Origin: UBA11524 sp965646445
GTDB taxonomy: Bacteria > Bacillota > Clostridia > Christensenellales > Aristaeellaceae
Direction of reading: 5' to 3'
Assembly (NCBI GenBank): GCA_965646445.1
Contig: CBFFZW010000023.1
Coordinates: 1 to 52,662 of the forward strand
Length of the DNA: 52,662 nucleotides
The notes below the pieces were generated by a model. It was not told the origin of the DNA. It searched no databases and saw only the letters and a list, made by a program, of their open reading frames with translations. The position numbers and the translations under genes were made by a program. This document shows positions 15,277 to 23,683 of the stretch, one piece after another (the first letter of the stretch is position 1; each line of letters opens with the position of its first letter).

Positions 15277-16919
15277 GTTCCCCGATCTTTGTGGAAAAAG
15301 GCAAAGTTCGCCCGCCCATTCCTTTTAAAGAAGGCCTTAATGTAATCCTTGGCTGCGAGGATGGCGAGAATTCTATTGGTAAATCGTCTGCAATGCTTGC
15401 GATTGATTTTGCTTTTGGTGGCAAAACCTATGCATCGAGTGACGGCGTAAAACATAAAGGGCACCATGTAATAAACTTCGCTTTCCGATTCGATGGCGTA
15501 ACCTATTATTTTGCACGTCATACAGATCAGATTGATAAGGTGTTTCTGTGCACGAAGGATTATGTGTTTACAGAAGAATGGGAATTGCATCAGTTTACGG
15601 ATTGGCTGAAAGCAAAATACCATATTGATTTTCCTGAACTGTCTTTTAGAATAACACTGAGCAGCTTCTTTCGGATTTACGGAAAAGATAATTACGATGA
15701 ACGCAGGCCACTCCGTGGTATTCCGGGACAGAGCATGGAGAAGTCTATTGACATGCTGCTGAAACTGTTCAATCGGTATGTTGACATTGAGGCCCGCAAA
15801 CAGAGTCTTGATGAAGCCGCAAAAAAGCTGGAGGCCTTCCGAGCTGCTCGAAAATATCGTTTTGTGCCGGATTTGGTCGGTGGTGTCACGCAGTATGAAG
15901 AAAATCTGGCGAGTATTCGTGACCTTGAGGTGCAGTTACAAACACTGACCACAGAACAGGCATCAAGCCATACAGCCGAAGATATTGCAAAGAGTCAAGA
16001 AAAGTCGCGCCTACAGAGCAGTAAGCTCCAAATAGAAACGGAAATTCAAACAGCTGAACGCAGGTTAAAGTTGCTCGAAATGAGCCTTGCATGTGGGCTG
16101 TACCCTACGGAAGCAGATTTCTCTGCACTAACCGAGTTTTTCCCCGGCGTGAATTTGCGCAAACTATACGAGGTAGAGAAATACCATCAAAAACTGGCTT
16201 CCATTCTTGATAGACAATTTGCCGATGAACGAACTGCTGTGATGGGTCAAATAGCGTCGATGCGAGAGCAGCAGGTACAGATTCAACAGCAGATCGCCGA
16301 TTTGGGCTATATCGGAAACCTGTCTAAAGAGTTCTTGGATAGGCATGCTGAAATCAAAGGACGCATCGATGCGCTCCGTGCTCAGAATGATGCTTATCTG
16401 ACACTCACCGATCTTCAGGATGCTAAAAAAATCGCCAACAATATGCTCAAGGAAGGGATTCGTAGCATTCTGAATGAAATTCAGGATGATGTGAATGAAA
16501 AAATGAAGGAGTTAAACGATACGCTGTATACCGAGCGCCGTCAGGCTCCCCATTTGGAGTTCAATGAATATAACAGCTATACCTTTGAGACGCCTGATGA
16601 CAAGGGCACAGGTACAAACTACAAGGGTATGGTCATTTATGATTTGGCTGTTTTGTTCCTGACCGACCTTCCGGCAATTGCTCATGACTCTCTCATTCTG
16701 AAAAACATCGGTGATGGCCCGGTTGATGGAATCATGAGAATCTACGCACAGAGTCAAAAGCAGATATTTATTGCTTTTGATAAGCAAAGTGCTTATAAGC
16801 CTGCCACCAGGCAAATACTCGAAGCTAACACAGTACTGCATCTGTCAAAGGACGGCTGTGAACTTTATGGTGAATCTTGGAATAAGGAGAAAACGCAAGC
16901 CAATGCGGATGAGTTATAA
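15261..16919 (+). CDS. DUF2326-type SMC-like ABC ATPase of an ABC-3C system
   Basis: A 552-residue SMC/RecN-like ATPase. Walker A is GCEDGENSIGKSS (K41), followed by LAIDFAFGG. A long coiled coil spans about 190-420. The C-terminal DUF2326 region has GTGTNYKGMVIYDLAVL and LPAIAHDSLILKNIGD, carrying the signature and Walker B parts. Such ATPases dimerise on nucleic acid or protein targets and relay to the effector through the middle component. The start is GTG at 15261, after GAAGGTGAGGTG, inside the end of the middle-component gene. It is the core of the system and clearly intact. Confidence 0.88.
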   Translation: MLIELSSPIFVEKGKVRPPIPFKEGLNVILGCEDGENSIGKSSAMLAIDFAFGGKTYASSDGVKHKGHHVINFAFRFDGVTYYFARHTDQIDKVFLCTKDYVFTEEWELHQFTDWLKAKYHIDFPELSFRITLSSFFRIYGKDNYDERRPLRGIPGQSMEKSIDMLLKLFNRYVDIEARKQSLDEAAKKLEAFRAARKYRFVPDLVGGVTQYEENLASIRDLEVQLQTLTTEQASSHTAEDIAKSQEKSRLQSSKLQIETEIQTAERRLKLLEMSLACGLYPTEADFSALTEFFPGVNLRKLYEVEKYHQKLASILDRQFADERTAVMGQIASMREQQVQIQQQIADLGYIGNLSKEFLDRHAEIKGRIDALRAQNDAYLTLTDLQDAKKIANNMLKEGIRSILNEIQDDVNEKMKELNDTLYTERRQAPHLEFNEYNSYTFETPDDKGTGTNYKGMVIYDLAVLFLTDLPAIAHDSLILKNIGDGPVDGIMRIYAQSQKQIFIAFDKQSAYKPATRQILEANTVLHLSKDGCELYGESWNKEKTQANADEL

Positions 16920-17124
16920 TAAACTGTGGAAGTTGCTAATCGATAAAGGTATGACCCGTTCCGAAATGCGGAAGCTGGCAGGCATCAGTTCGTCTTCTTT
17001 GGCAAAGCTTGGAAAAGGGGAAAATGTGACGACGGCTGTCCTTTTGCGCATATGCACAGCTTTAAATTGCGGGCTGAATGATATCGCCGATGTGGTACTT
17101 GACAAAGATGAATTGGATAGATAA
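16903..17124 (+). CDS. Cro/C1-type HTH regulator
   Basis: A 73-residue helix-turn-helix protein (MRMSYNKLWKLLIDKGMTRS, then AGISSSSLAKLGKGENVTTAVLL). Proteins of this compact type commonly accompany restriction-modification and other conflict operons as controllers. It overlaps the ATPase gene by 17 bases and uses AAGGAG at 16884-16889, so it is the fourth gene of the ABC-3C operon. It probably tunes expression of the operon from the promoter at 13774. No terminator is evident after it. Confidence 0.8.
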   Translation: MRMSYNKLWKLLIDKGMTRSEMRKLAGISSSSLAKLGKGENVTTAVLLRICTALNCGLNDIADVVLDKDELDR

Positions 17125-17285
17125 TATCCATGGTGGCAGCAAGGAAACTCAAAAGAACTGCATTTCCCCCAAAAGTATAGGTCCTGCATATTGTTATTTA
17201 TAAAGAGTGGAAAAGCAATAATACATACAAGTATATGGAGTGTTTGAATATAAGGAAAGATTTTTTCGATATGGGGAGGTGTGAG

Positions 17286-17843
17286 ATGCTTTTTCCAATA
17301 GTAATATTGTCCATTACGGATGACTCGGATCGTGAATTTATGAAAGCACTATATGTAAAATATCATCTGACAATGTTTCGAATGGCGCGAGCATTGACGG
17401 ATTCTAAATACGATGCGGAAGATGTAGTCAGCGACGCTTGTGTTTCCTTGATCCAAAAGGTCTCTGTTTTGAGACAATTAGACTGCAACGTTTTGGAAGG
17501 ATACATCATTTCAACTACGAAGAATGCCGCTTATATGCTGCATCGCAAAAAGAACGCCCGCAGGGAGGTGAACAGCGAAGAGGCGCTTCTTTTCGCTGAA
17601 AGCGAGACTTCTGCGCCAGACGAACGCATTTTGCAGGAATGCACAATCGATGAATTGATGAGCGCCTTGGATCAGTTGTCAGAAAGCGATCAGGCGATCA
17701 TCCGCATGAAATACTTTGAAAAGCTTTCTGATCGGGAAATTGCGAAGATGCTGAGCATTCAAGAAGTATCTGTACGTTCCAGACTGACGCGGGCGCGAAA
17801 AAGAATTTATGAATTGCTGGGAGGACACCAGGTTGAACCGTGA
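17286..17843 (+). CDS. ECF-like sigma-70 factor
   Basis: A 185-residue sigma factor with region 2 (about 25-85, including TDSKYDAEDVVSDACVSLI) and region 4 (about 125-178, including LSESDQAIIRMKYFEKLSDREIAKML). It would direct RNA polymerase to its own regulon, probably the genes following it. The start at 17286 is chosen because GGGGAGG lies seven bases upstream; upstream in-frame ATGs lack this. It overlaps the anti-sigma gene by 11 bases, which is the usual coupling. The 110-base gap before it (17125-17234) has no consensus promoter, as expected for an autoregulated ECF operon. Confidence 0.85.
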   Translation: MLFPIVILSITDDSDREFMKALYVKYHLTMFRMARALTDSKYDAEDVVSDACVSLIQKVSVLRQLDCNVLEGYIISTTKNAAYMLHRKKNARREVNSEEALLFAESETSAPDERILQECTIDELMSALDQLSESDQAIIRMKYFEKLSDREIAKMLSIQEVSVRSRLTRARKRIYELLGGHQVEP

Positions 17844-18591
17844 ACACGAAAGAATGAAGACCCCAGAAGAGAACTATGAAGCGGCTTCTCTGGAACTGGC
17901 GATTTATCGCATTATGAAGCGCGATTATGATGCTATCCGGGCGACCATGAGCAAAGAAGATGAAAATGAACTTTCCCGTATTGCAGAAGAAAAGATGCCG
18001 TGTATGCTGGGCTTTATTGACAAGCGAATGCAACGCATTGCGATACGTTCCAACCTAAGGAAGTATGGATGGCGGGTTCTGCAAACAGCGGCTTTGGTTG
18101 TCCTGATACTCAATATCGGGTTAACGACTGCTGTGGCGATAAGCGGCAGTGTCCGCGCAAAGGTCATTCACTTTCTGATGGAAATGAATGATTCCTATAT
18201 GAGTATAGGCTTTTCAGAAAACGAAGAGGAAATCATCGTACCAAAGGAATGGGAAGGACGTTATTACCCTACATATATTCCACAGGGCTATTTCATGCAA
18301 CATTGCATTTCGAAGGCTGGAGCGAATATGGCTGAATACAGCGACGAGGAAGGGAACACAATAGTAATAAAGGTGAACGGTACACACACATTTGGCAGGA
18401 TCAATACTGAAAATGCCGAAATCGAGTTCATTCAATTACATGGTGTTGAGGCGACTGTTTTGCGACAGCCTTTAGGGGATGTAAGCATCATCTGGTCGCT
18501 TGGTGATTGCTACTTTGACATCACCGGGGATGACTATGAAACCACTTTGGCTGTTGCACAGTCCATAGAGGCAATTAAAAAAATCGACTAA
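17833..18591 (+). CDS. Membrane-anchored anti-sigma factor, DUF4367-type
   Basis: A 252-residue protein starting at TTG 17833, eight bases after GGGAGG. Residues 1-80 are cytoplasmic and charged, one membrane segment spans about 83-103, and the rest is external and has the DUF4367 pattern (YYPTYIPQGYFMQHC, EGNTIVIKVNGT, WSLGDCYFDITGDDYETTLAVAQSI). Proteins of this design hold the adjacent sigma factor and release it on an envelope signal. The stop of the sigma gene lies inside this gene's first codons. Start choice is the least certain point; ATG at 17854 is the alternative. Confidence 0.8.
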   Translation: MNREHERMKTPEENYEAASLELAIYRIMKRDYDAIRATMSKEDENELSRIAEEKMPCMLGFIDKRMQRIAIRSNLRKYGWRVLQTAALVVLILNIGLTTAVAISGSVRAKVIHFLMEMNDSYMSIGFSENEEEIIVPKEWEGRYYPTYIPQGYFMQHCISKAGANMAEYSDEEGNTIVIKVNGTHTFGRINTENAEIEFIQLHGVEATVLRQPLGDVSIIWSLGDCYFDITGDDYETTLAVAQSIEAIKKID

Positions 18592-18611
18592 AAATGCTAA
18601 ATCACTGCAAC

Positions 18612-18661
18612 AAAACGCCTTCTTTTGCATTTACAAGGTGTAAAGCGAAAGGAGGCGTTTT
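18612..18661 (+). promoter_or_regulatory. Long hairpin burying a ribosome binding site (terminator-like)
   Basis: AAAACGCCT at 18612-18620 pairs with AGGCGTTTT at 18653-18661, and the pairing continues inward to a three-base AGG loop, about 23 pairs with a single bulged A at 18629. The 3' arm contains AAAGGAGG (18648-18655), the ribosome binding site of the gene starting at 18665. T residues at 18658-18661 make it terminator-like in both directions. It may end the sigma/anti-sigma transcript and block translation of any readthrough. Confidence 0.75.
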
Positions 18662-18664
18662 CAT

Positions 18665-19096
18665 ATGTTGAAGAAATATGTTGTTTTCATTCTAGTGCTA
18701 CTTTTCATCCCGTTGTGCCTGTCAGCGACTTCTCTGGGCGAAGTGAATATGGAGAGTTCCGTGCAACCGTTGTATACGCATATCCGCGACTTTGATGGAA
18801 GCTTTAGCATTAATGCTGGCAAGGCTGAGTGTTACGGTACTGGTCGAAGTCAGTATACAGACACAACGACCATTGTGAAAGTGACGCTACAAAAACGGAC
18901 TACCGGAACAACGTCGTGGTCATCAGTATGCTCATGGAGCGATACCAAAACAGGAAAATCATATGCTACTGTAAGTGAAGAAAAGTCAGTCACCAAAGGG
19001 TATGATTACCGCATTTTGATTAAGTGTACAATCACGGATTCGGAAGGCGTCATTAAGGAAACTGATAGCATGTATTCGCGTATAATCTCGTATTGA
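18665..19096 (+). CDS. Small secreted protein, DUF6147-like
   Basis: A 143-residue precursor with a clear signal peptide (KKYVVFILVLLFIPLCLSA, cleavage near residue 22) and a beta-rich mature domain with Ser/Thr-rich strands (SGTGRSQYTDTT-like turns, KRTTGTTSWSSVCSW). The form resembles small DUF6147-type exported proteins of Clostridia that lie in sigma/ABC-transporter clusters. Its ribosome binding site lies inside a long hairpin, so its expression is probably conditional. It may be a regulon output or a transported factor; no enzymatic motif is seen. Confidence 0.65.
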   Translation: MLKKYVVFILVLLFIPLCLSATSLGEVNMESSVQPLYTHIRDFDGSFSINAGKAECYGTGRSQYTDTTTIVKVTLQKRTTGTTSWSSVCSWSDTKTGKSYATVSEEKSVTKGYDYRILIKCTITDSEGVIKETDSMYSRIISY

Positions 19097-19163
19097 TATT
19101 CCGATCAACATGGTTATTGCGATGAATATGGAAGGGATATCCTTCCAGTCGCAGAAAGAGGTC

Positions 19164-20234
19164 ATGATGAAACTACGTTCGTTTATCGCTTTGTTCATCG
19201 GTGTTATGCTAATAACCCACTGTTCCTTTGCGGAAGACGGTATGCCGGTTAAGGAAGGCGATTCATTAATTCATGTTTCCAAAGAATTGACGAGTCCGTT
19301 TCTTCATTTGGTGATCGATGCGGACGTCCAGATGGTTGAAACTGGGACGCGATTGCCGACATACAGGACACATTACCCTCCCTCGACCAAAGAGGCATGG
19401 CTAGAGGTCTTTTTCGGAGATCCACAGGCAGAAGTTGTCGACAGTCTTGCGAAAGAAAGTAAGGAAGAGCTTCTGTCAAGCCTTGTCGAAGATGCAGAGC
19501 GTGAACGTGCGTATTCTTTAGGTGAAAAATCTACTCGGTACCAATCCTATTTTTGCGCCTTGGTCTACAACTCGACAAGGAGAGAAATTGTAAGAAATAT
19601 TTCTTCAGCAATAGAAGGCGTACAAGCGGATGGCCTTTCTACGACTCCGGAACAGGCGCGAAAAATCGCACAAAGCTGGATTGAACAATTGTCATCAAAA
19701 CTTGGGTGGAAAGACTTTTTGTGGAGCCGCACTTATGCGCTTCCATCAAACGATGGGAAGCATGTGGAAGATCTGAAAAACTATATTTCTACGGGGATCT
19801 ACCTTGTAGAATATGAACGGTTCCTAAATGGGATACCCGTTGCCCGTGATGTTCTGCCTAATTCAGAAATCGAAGGCGACGTGCTACAACTATATATCGA
19901 TGACGAGGGGCTATTGCGTATCGATGGTGTATGTAGAAGCTATACAGAACAGGGCAGCGCTGTTATAAATATATCTCTGGAGGATGCACTCATCATTCTT
20001 GAAGAGAATATGGATTATGTCAATGCGTTTCCTGACAATGACAGCGATGGATTTGTCATCCGTGAGGTCGGGTTGTGTTGGCGGCTGATTCCTACGCTGC
20101 CTCAGGACAATTGGGATTATCACGCGGTCATGGAAGCCCGTCCGGCCTGGCGGTTCGCCAGCAATATATGCCGAAATCAAACAAATGTGTTCGTCATGTA
20201 TATTGACGCAGAAACGGGTGAGGTTTTGGAATGA
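19164..20234 (+). CDS. Exported PepSY-like hypothetical protein
   Basis: A 356-residue exported protein. The signal peptide is MKLRSFIALFIGVMLITHC SFA (residues about 2-25); the cysteine lacks a convincing lipobox, so cleavage after SFA is more likely than lipidation. The C-terminal 120 residues have PepSY/YycI-like repeats (ISLEDALIILEEN, MEARPAWRFASN, FVMYIDAETGEVLE). Such proteins may sense or escort envelope components. ATG at 19164 or 19167 follows AGAAAGAGG. It overlaps the next gene by four bases, tying it to the transporter genes. Confidence 0.65.
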   Translation: MMKLRSFIALFIGVMLITHCSFAEDGMPVKEGDSLIHVSKELTSPFLHLVIDADVQMVETGTRLPTYRTHYPPSTKEAWLEVFFGDPQAEVVDSLAKESKEELLSSLVEDAERERAYSLGEKSTRYQSYFCALVYNSTRREIVRNISSAIEGVQADGLSTTPEQARKIAQSWIEQLSSKLGWKDFLWSRTYALPSNDGKHVEDLKNYISTGIYLVEYERFLNGIPVARDVLPNSEIEGDVLQLYIDDEGLLRIDGVCRSYTEQGSAVINISLEDALIILEENMDYVNAFPDNDSDGFVIREVGLCWRLIPTLPQDNWDYHAVMEARPAWRFASNICRNQTNVFVMYIDAETGEVLE

Positions 20235-21013
20235 ACAAGAAATGGAATACTGACCGTGCAATACTGTACAGTATTCGAAGTGCATGCAAATCATATCATG
20301 TGTTACTGAGTGCTGTGATTTGCTTTCTAGTTCTTTTTGCTGAAACAGCTGGTTCTGCATATGATGTCCTTTTTCATGGCGCAATAGGACTTGAAGATGC
20401 TTATTCTTTTAATATTGCATTCCATTTTGGATACTTTATTTGGGCTGCGCCTCTAATATGCGCCTTTGCGGGCAGTGGGGCATATTGCAATGCATATGAA
20501 GCTGGTTTTTACCGTCAGCAATTGGTTCGAGGCGGGTATAAAAGAAGCTGTCCGTCCATCTGGTTCGGCGGAACGTTCAGTGGTGGGGTGGCGTTGGCTG
20601 GAGGCGTGCTGTTATTTATCCTGTTCCAGGTTATTGTTTTTGAACCCTGTCAGGATGCGACAGTCATTGCTGCTTTTGATGGATGGCTCCCATTACTCTC
20701 TGCAAAGCACGGCGGCTTATGGTATATGCTGGCGCACGCAGGATTGGCGTTTCTATTTGGTGCCGTGTGGTCAGGCATAGGGATTGCGCTATCAGTTTTT
20801 CAACCCAACCGGTATGTCTGCTACTTTTCACCCTTCATAATGTGCATGTGCGCCGCACTCGTTTTCCCCCCCTGCTTTCAACCGCTTGAGATGCTGGTGC
20901 AGATGCGATGGGAGACATTCAATTTTCCGCAGCTGCTGTTCTATCAGGGCCTTTTGTATTCGGCGGGATATCTGGCGTTTCATTACGCGTTTAAAAAGGA
21001 GTTGATCCAGTAA
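20231..21013 (+). CDS. ABC-type transporter membrane protein 1
   Basis: A 260-residue protein with about six membrane segments (near 25-43, 65-85, 115-137, 165-190, 193-212 and 225-245). It resembles ABC-2-type permeases of small exporters in layout, but I cannot name a subfamily. It overlaps the PepSY-like gene by four bases, and the next membrane gene begins one base after its stop. The two membrane proteins together with the ATPase at 21889 probably make a heteromeric exporter. Confidence 0.7.
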   Translation: MNKKWNTDRAILYSIRSACKSYHVLLSAVICFLVLFAETAGSAYDVLFHGAIGLEDAYSFNIAFHFGYFIWAAPLICAFAGSGAYCNAYEAGFYRQQLVRGGYKRSCPSIWFGGTFSGGVALAGGVLLFILFQVIVFEPCQDATVIAAFDGWLPLLSAKHGGLWYMLAHAGLAFLFGAVWSGIGIALSVFQPNRYVCYFSPFIMCMCAALVFPPCFQPLEMLVQMRWETFNFPQLLFYQGLLYSAGYLAFHYAFKKELIQ

Positions 21014-21892
21014 ATGTCTCGTTATTGCATACAGACAATGTTCCGATGCGTAAAGCGCTGGAAGCAAAGCCCTAGGATGTTGGTGTTGTTTGCAATGCTG
21101 GGATGTATTATTCTAATATATGCATTGCCTTTTGCGGAAAATGCCCGAGTGCAGGGTGAAAAACTACAGGTTGGAGAAATTTTTGTAGCGTTGACAAATT
21201 GGCGGTTCTCCATGCTGATTTTCAGCTGCTCGATCATCCTTCTATTCTGTGATTTGCCCATCGTAGATAGATTTACCACCAACGCAATCATCAAGGGCAG
21301 CAGGAAGGCTTGGTTTTCTGGGCAGACGTTTTACGTGATTGTCACGTCGGTGATCTTTGCTACGGGAGTGCTCCTTTTATCCATCGCGGTCACGCTGCCG
21401 GACGTGGATTTTTCAAACCAGTGGAGCAAACCAGCCAAGCTGATCGCGACCAGCGGCAGAATCGCCATTGATCCCGCCCGCATGAAATTAACGATGGACA
21501 ACTATATTGTCAAGACATTTTCGCCCTATGCGGCGCTATTGCACAGTTATCTGCTTCTTTTACTTATGAATAGCTTTTACGGGATGGCCGCTTTGGTTGC
21601 ACGGATGTACACTCGTGCAGGCAGCTTTATCATCCTGATTGCAGCGAACGCAATTTCATGGTGCGCCTCCATGTTCGCGCCTGGAGAGACGGGATATGTC
21701 GTTCTCAGTGCTCTTTCTCCCAATTATCACGCTTCTTTGTATTCGCACGCCAATACAGCACTGAATTCCGCACTGCCGACGTTATTGCATTCATATGTTG
21801 TATTGATTATTCTGATTTGTCTGCTGTTCTTTCTGGGCGTTCAAAGAGTAAAGAAATTGGACTTTGTTCTTCATGAGGAGGTCACGGAATGA
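21014..21892 (+). CDS. ABC-type transporter membrane protein 2
   Basis: A 292-residue protein with six likely membrane segments (about 28-44, 62-80, 105-130, 170-200, 205-225 and 253-277) and one sizeable external loop between the third and fourth. It starts directly after the stop of the first membrane gene and its end overlaps the ATPase gene by four bases. This is the second permease half of the exporter. The substrate is unknown; the neighbouring secreted proteins are candidates. Confidence 0.7.
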   Translation: MSRYCIQTMFRCVKRWKQSPRMLVLFAMLGCIILIYALPFAENARVQGEKLQVGEIFVALTNWRFSMLIFSCSIILLFCDLPIVDRFTTNAIIKGSRKAWFSGQTFYVIVTSVIFATGVLLLSIAVTLPDVDFSNQWSKPAKLIATSGRIAIDPARMKLTMDNYIVKTFSPYAALLHSYLLLLLMNSFYGMAALVARMYTRAGSFIILIAANAISWCASMFAPGETGYVVLSALSPNYHASLYSHANTALNSALPTLLHSYVVLIILICLLFFLGVQRVKKLDFVLHEEVTE

Positions 21893-22545
21893 AAAGCGCG
21901 GTGAGGATTAGTCACTTAAGCAAGAATTTTGGAGAACAGGTTGTATTAAATGATGTGTCTCTGGAATTGCAGGAAGGACAGATTTATGGGATTGTCGGAC
22001 GAAATGGTTCAGGAAAAAGCGTGCTTCTGAAATGCATTGCTGGGTTGATTCGCCCCACCGGTGGAACCGTCGAAGTATTTGAAAAGAAGATCGGCAAAGA
22101 CGTTGATTTTGCGCCATCTACAGGTATTGCGATTGACCAGCCTGGACTATTGTTGCGCAAAAGCGCCAGAGAGAATATGCGGGAGTTGTCGGCGCTGCTT
22201 CATAAGCCAGACGATACGCAGATCTCTATTCTTTTACAGAAGGTTGGGTTGCAGCCAGACGAACGAAAGCCGGTTTCCCAATACTCCACAGGAATGAAAC
22301 AGCGACTGAGCATCGCCATGGCCATGCTGGATGCCCCTAAACTGCTCCTACTGGATGAGCCCATGTCCAATATGGACGTAAATGGAGCCAAAGAAATGCG
22401 AGAGCTTTTCAGGAATCTGACGCATGAAGGAACAACATTGATGATTGCTACGCACATTGCGGAAGACGTGGACCAGCTTTGCAATACGGTTTATTGCATC
22501 CGGGATGGTGAATTATTTGAGCGTGGGAACAAAGTGATGGGGTGA
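21889..22545 (+). CDS. ABC transporter ATPase subunit
   Basis: A 218-residue nucleotide-binding subunit with all motifs: Walker A GRNGSGKS near residue 32, signature YSTGMKQRLSIA near 135, Walker B LLLLDEPMSNMD near 155, and the switch histidine in IATHIAED near 190. The signature is the STGMKQR variant typical of bacteriocin and antibiotic exporters such as the BcrA/LanF group. It powers the two membrane proteins encoded upstream. Combined with an ECF sigma factor, an immunity or detoxification export role is plausible but not shown. Confidence 0.9.
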   Translation: MKSAVRISHLSKNFGEQVVLNDVSLELQEGQIYGIVGRNGSGKSVLLKCIAGLIRPTGGTVEVFEKKIGKDVDFAPSTGIAIDQPGLLLRKSARENMRELSALLHKPDDTQISILLQKVGLQPDERKPVSQYSTGMKQRLSIAMAMLDAPKLLLLDEPMSNMDVNGAKEMRELFRNLTHEGTTLMIATHIAEDVDQLCNTVYCIRDGELFERGNKVMG

Positions 22546-22582
22546 CATCATTTTGAATATACAAGGGAGGAGTTCGATCTGT

Positions 22583-22972
22583 ATGAAAAAGAGAGTATTT
22601 ACCATCGTTCTCTGTTTGTCTCTGATATTGGGAACAGTCGCGTACGCAGCGGTTGATTTCACCAGTTTCAAAATGACATTCAGCAACACGAACACCTATC
22701 AGAAGATTACTTCTGATACGACAAGCGTGGACAATCCTGAACGCGCCAGGTTGTACATCACAAGCAATACGAGTAGTGTTAACAGCGTGTTCCGTGCAGG
22801 GAAAACTTCGACGGGCAGTGCTGTAACGCGTTTGTATTATGACCGCATTACAAGTGGCCGTATGATGTACTACAATGTTGACATCGCCAAGGATACAAGA
22901 ATCTATCTCCAAGGACGCCCTGATTCGAGCGTATCCAACTGCACGATTACTGGTTCGTTTGGTGCGGGCTAA
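22583..22972 (+). CDS. Small secreted protein of the transporter operon
   Basis: A 129-residue precursor. The signal peptide KKRVFTIVLCLSLILGTVAYA ends near residue 23, and the mature 106 residues are rich in Ser/Thr/Asn with short strands and repeated TSNTSS-like turns, ending GSFGAG. The ATG at 22583 follows AAGGGAGGAG. It resembles the 18665 product in size and composition but not in sequence. It might be an exported effector, a peptide-binding protein or a surface component; no family is recognised. Confidence 0.6.
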   Translation: MKKRVFTIVLCLSLILGTVAYAAVDFTSFKMTFSNTNTYQKITSDTTSVDNPERARLYITSNTSSVNSVFRAGKTSTGSAVTRLYYDRITSGRMMYYNVDIAKDTRIYLQGRPDSSVSNCTITGSFGAG

Positions 22973-22986
22973 TCCTTAACTACTCT

Positions 22987-23060
22987 GGAAGCGGATTCAC
23001 CCGTCCGCTTCCTTGAACATATGCAAGGCTCTCGGCTCTTAGCAAAGCTGGGAGTTTTTA
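22987..23060 (+). terminator. Hairpin and terminator after the transporter operon
   Basis: A perfect nine-pair hairpin (GGAAGCGGA 22987-22995 with TCCGCTTCC 23004-23012) is followed by a second stem with two wobble pairs (CTCTCGGCT 23029-23037 with AGCTGGGAG 23046-23054) and TTTTTA at 23055-23060. The second one is a normal intrinsic terminator; the first lacks a T-run. Confidence 0.65.
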
Positions 23061-23548
23061 TGTACAGGCAGACTCTCAATTTGCGTATGTCTAGATTATT
23101 TTATCTTGCCAATTCTGAAAAAATGAATTGCTTTATCATGTTATAAGATAAGCAATATTTGGGTGCATTTACATTCCCGTGACGTATTGCGCAATAGACG
23201 CTTGTTCTTTTGCGAATGCCGGACCACGTAAAGATGAAATATGGGCTATGTCGAAAAATAAAGATCAGGCATGTAGCGCAGATGTAATGCTCATCGCATC
23301 TATCTGGAATAGTGATGATCCATAAAGTCCTGTCATTAACGAAGAAAATATTCATCCTACTGATAAGAAAGTTATACGACCGACAAACGACCTACCGCCA
23401 TCCTTAGCAAATCAACAAATCTGCTAATACGCGCCCCTCTATTCGGGGCTTCTTGAACCGACAGAAAACAGCAGAGTGCCCTAATTACCGCACCTGTACT
23501 CTACCATAATTGGAAGAAACCAACAAAGAACGACATTATAAGCACTCG
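23061..23548. other. Gene-free left flank of the attachment site
   Basis: No gene is supported in this stretch; an 84-codon minus-strand reading at 23101-23355 has no ribosome binding site and an unlikely composition. It holds an inverted TTAGCAAA (23404-23411) and a degenerate TCTGCTAATA (23420-23429) that resemble the TTTGCTAACA repeats on the other side of the tRNA core, which makes it look like one arm of an integrase attachment site. Confidence 0.45.
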
Positions 23549-23593
23549 CTCCTAAGCGACAGGCCGTGGGTTCGACCCCCGCCGGGCGTGCCA
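23549..23593 (+). repeat. Attachment core: 3' half of tRNA-Arg(CCT)
   Basis: From the anticodon loop CTCCTAA (23549-23555, anticodon CCT) to the terminal CCA (23591-23593), every tRNA part is in order: anticodon stem half GCGAC, five-base variable loop, T arm GTGGG/TTCGACC/CCCGC, acceptor strand CGGGCGT and discriminator G. The five bases upstream (ACTCG) cannot pair with GCGAC and no D arm exists, so the tRNA is cut exactly at the anticodon loop. That is a common crossover point for tyrosine integrases, and the integrase gene follows at 23752. Confidence 0.85.
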
Positions 23594-23628
23594 AAATGCC
23601 GTAAACTCAAAGGTTTGCGGCATTTTTC
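23594..23628 (+). terminator. Intrinsic terminator after the tRNA half
   Basis: AATGCCGTAAAC pairs with GTTTGCGGCATT around TCAAAG (one T-G pair), followed by a T-run ending at about 23627. It directly follows the CCA end, as a native tRNA terminator would, or it may belong to the mobile element. Confidence 0.8.
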
Positions 23629-23683
23629 ATGCCGTCATGGAGGTCGGAGTTTCCTCGGACGCCAGCGCCCTGTAAGCCGGGAA

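Noticed and set aside
23101..23355. 84-codon minus-strand reading near the attachment site
   Set aside because: Unusual composition, no ribosome binding site, and it covers a region that looks like an att arm.
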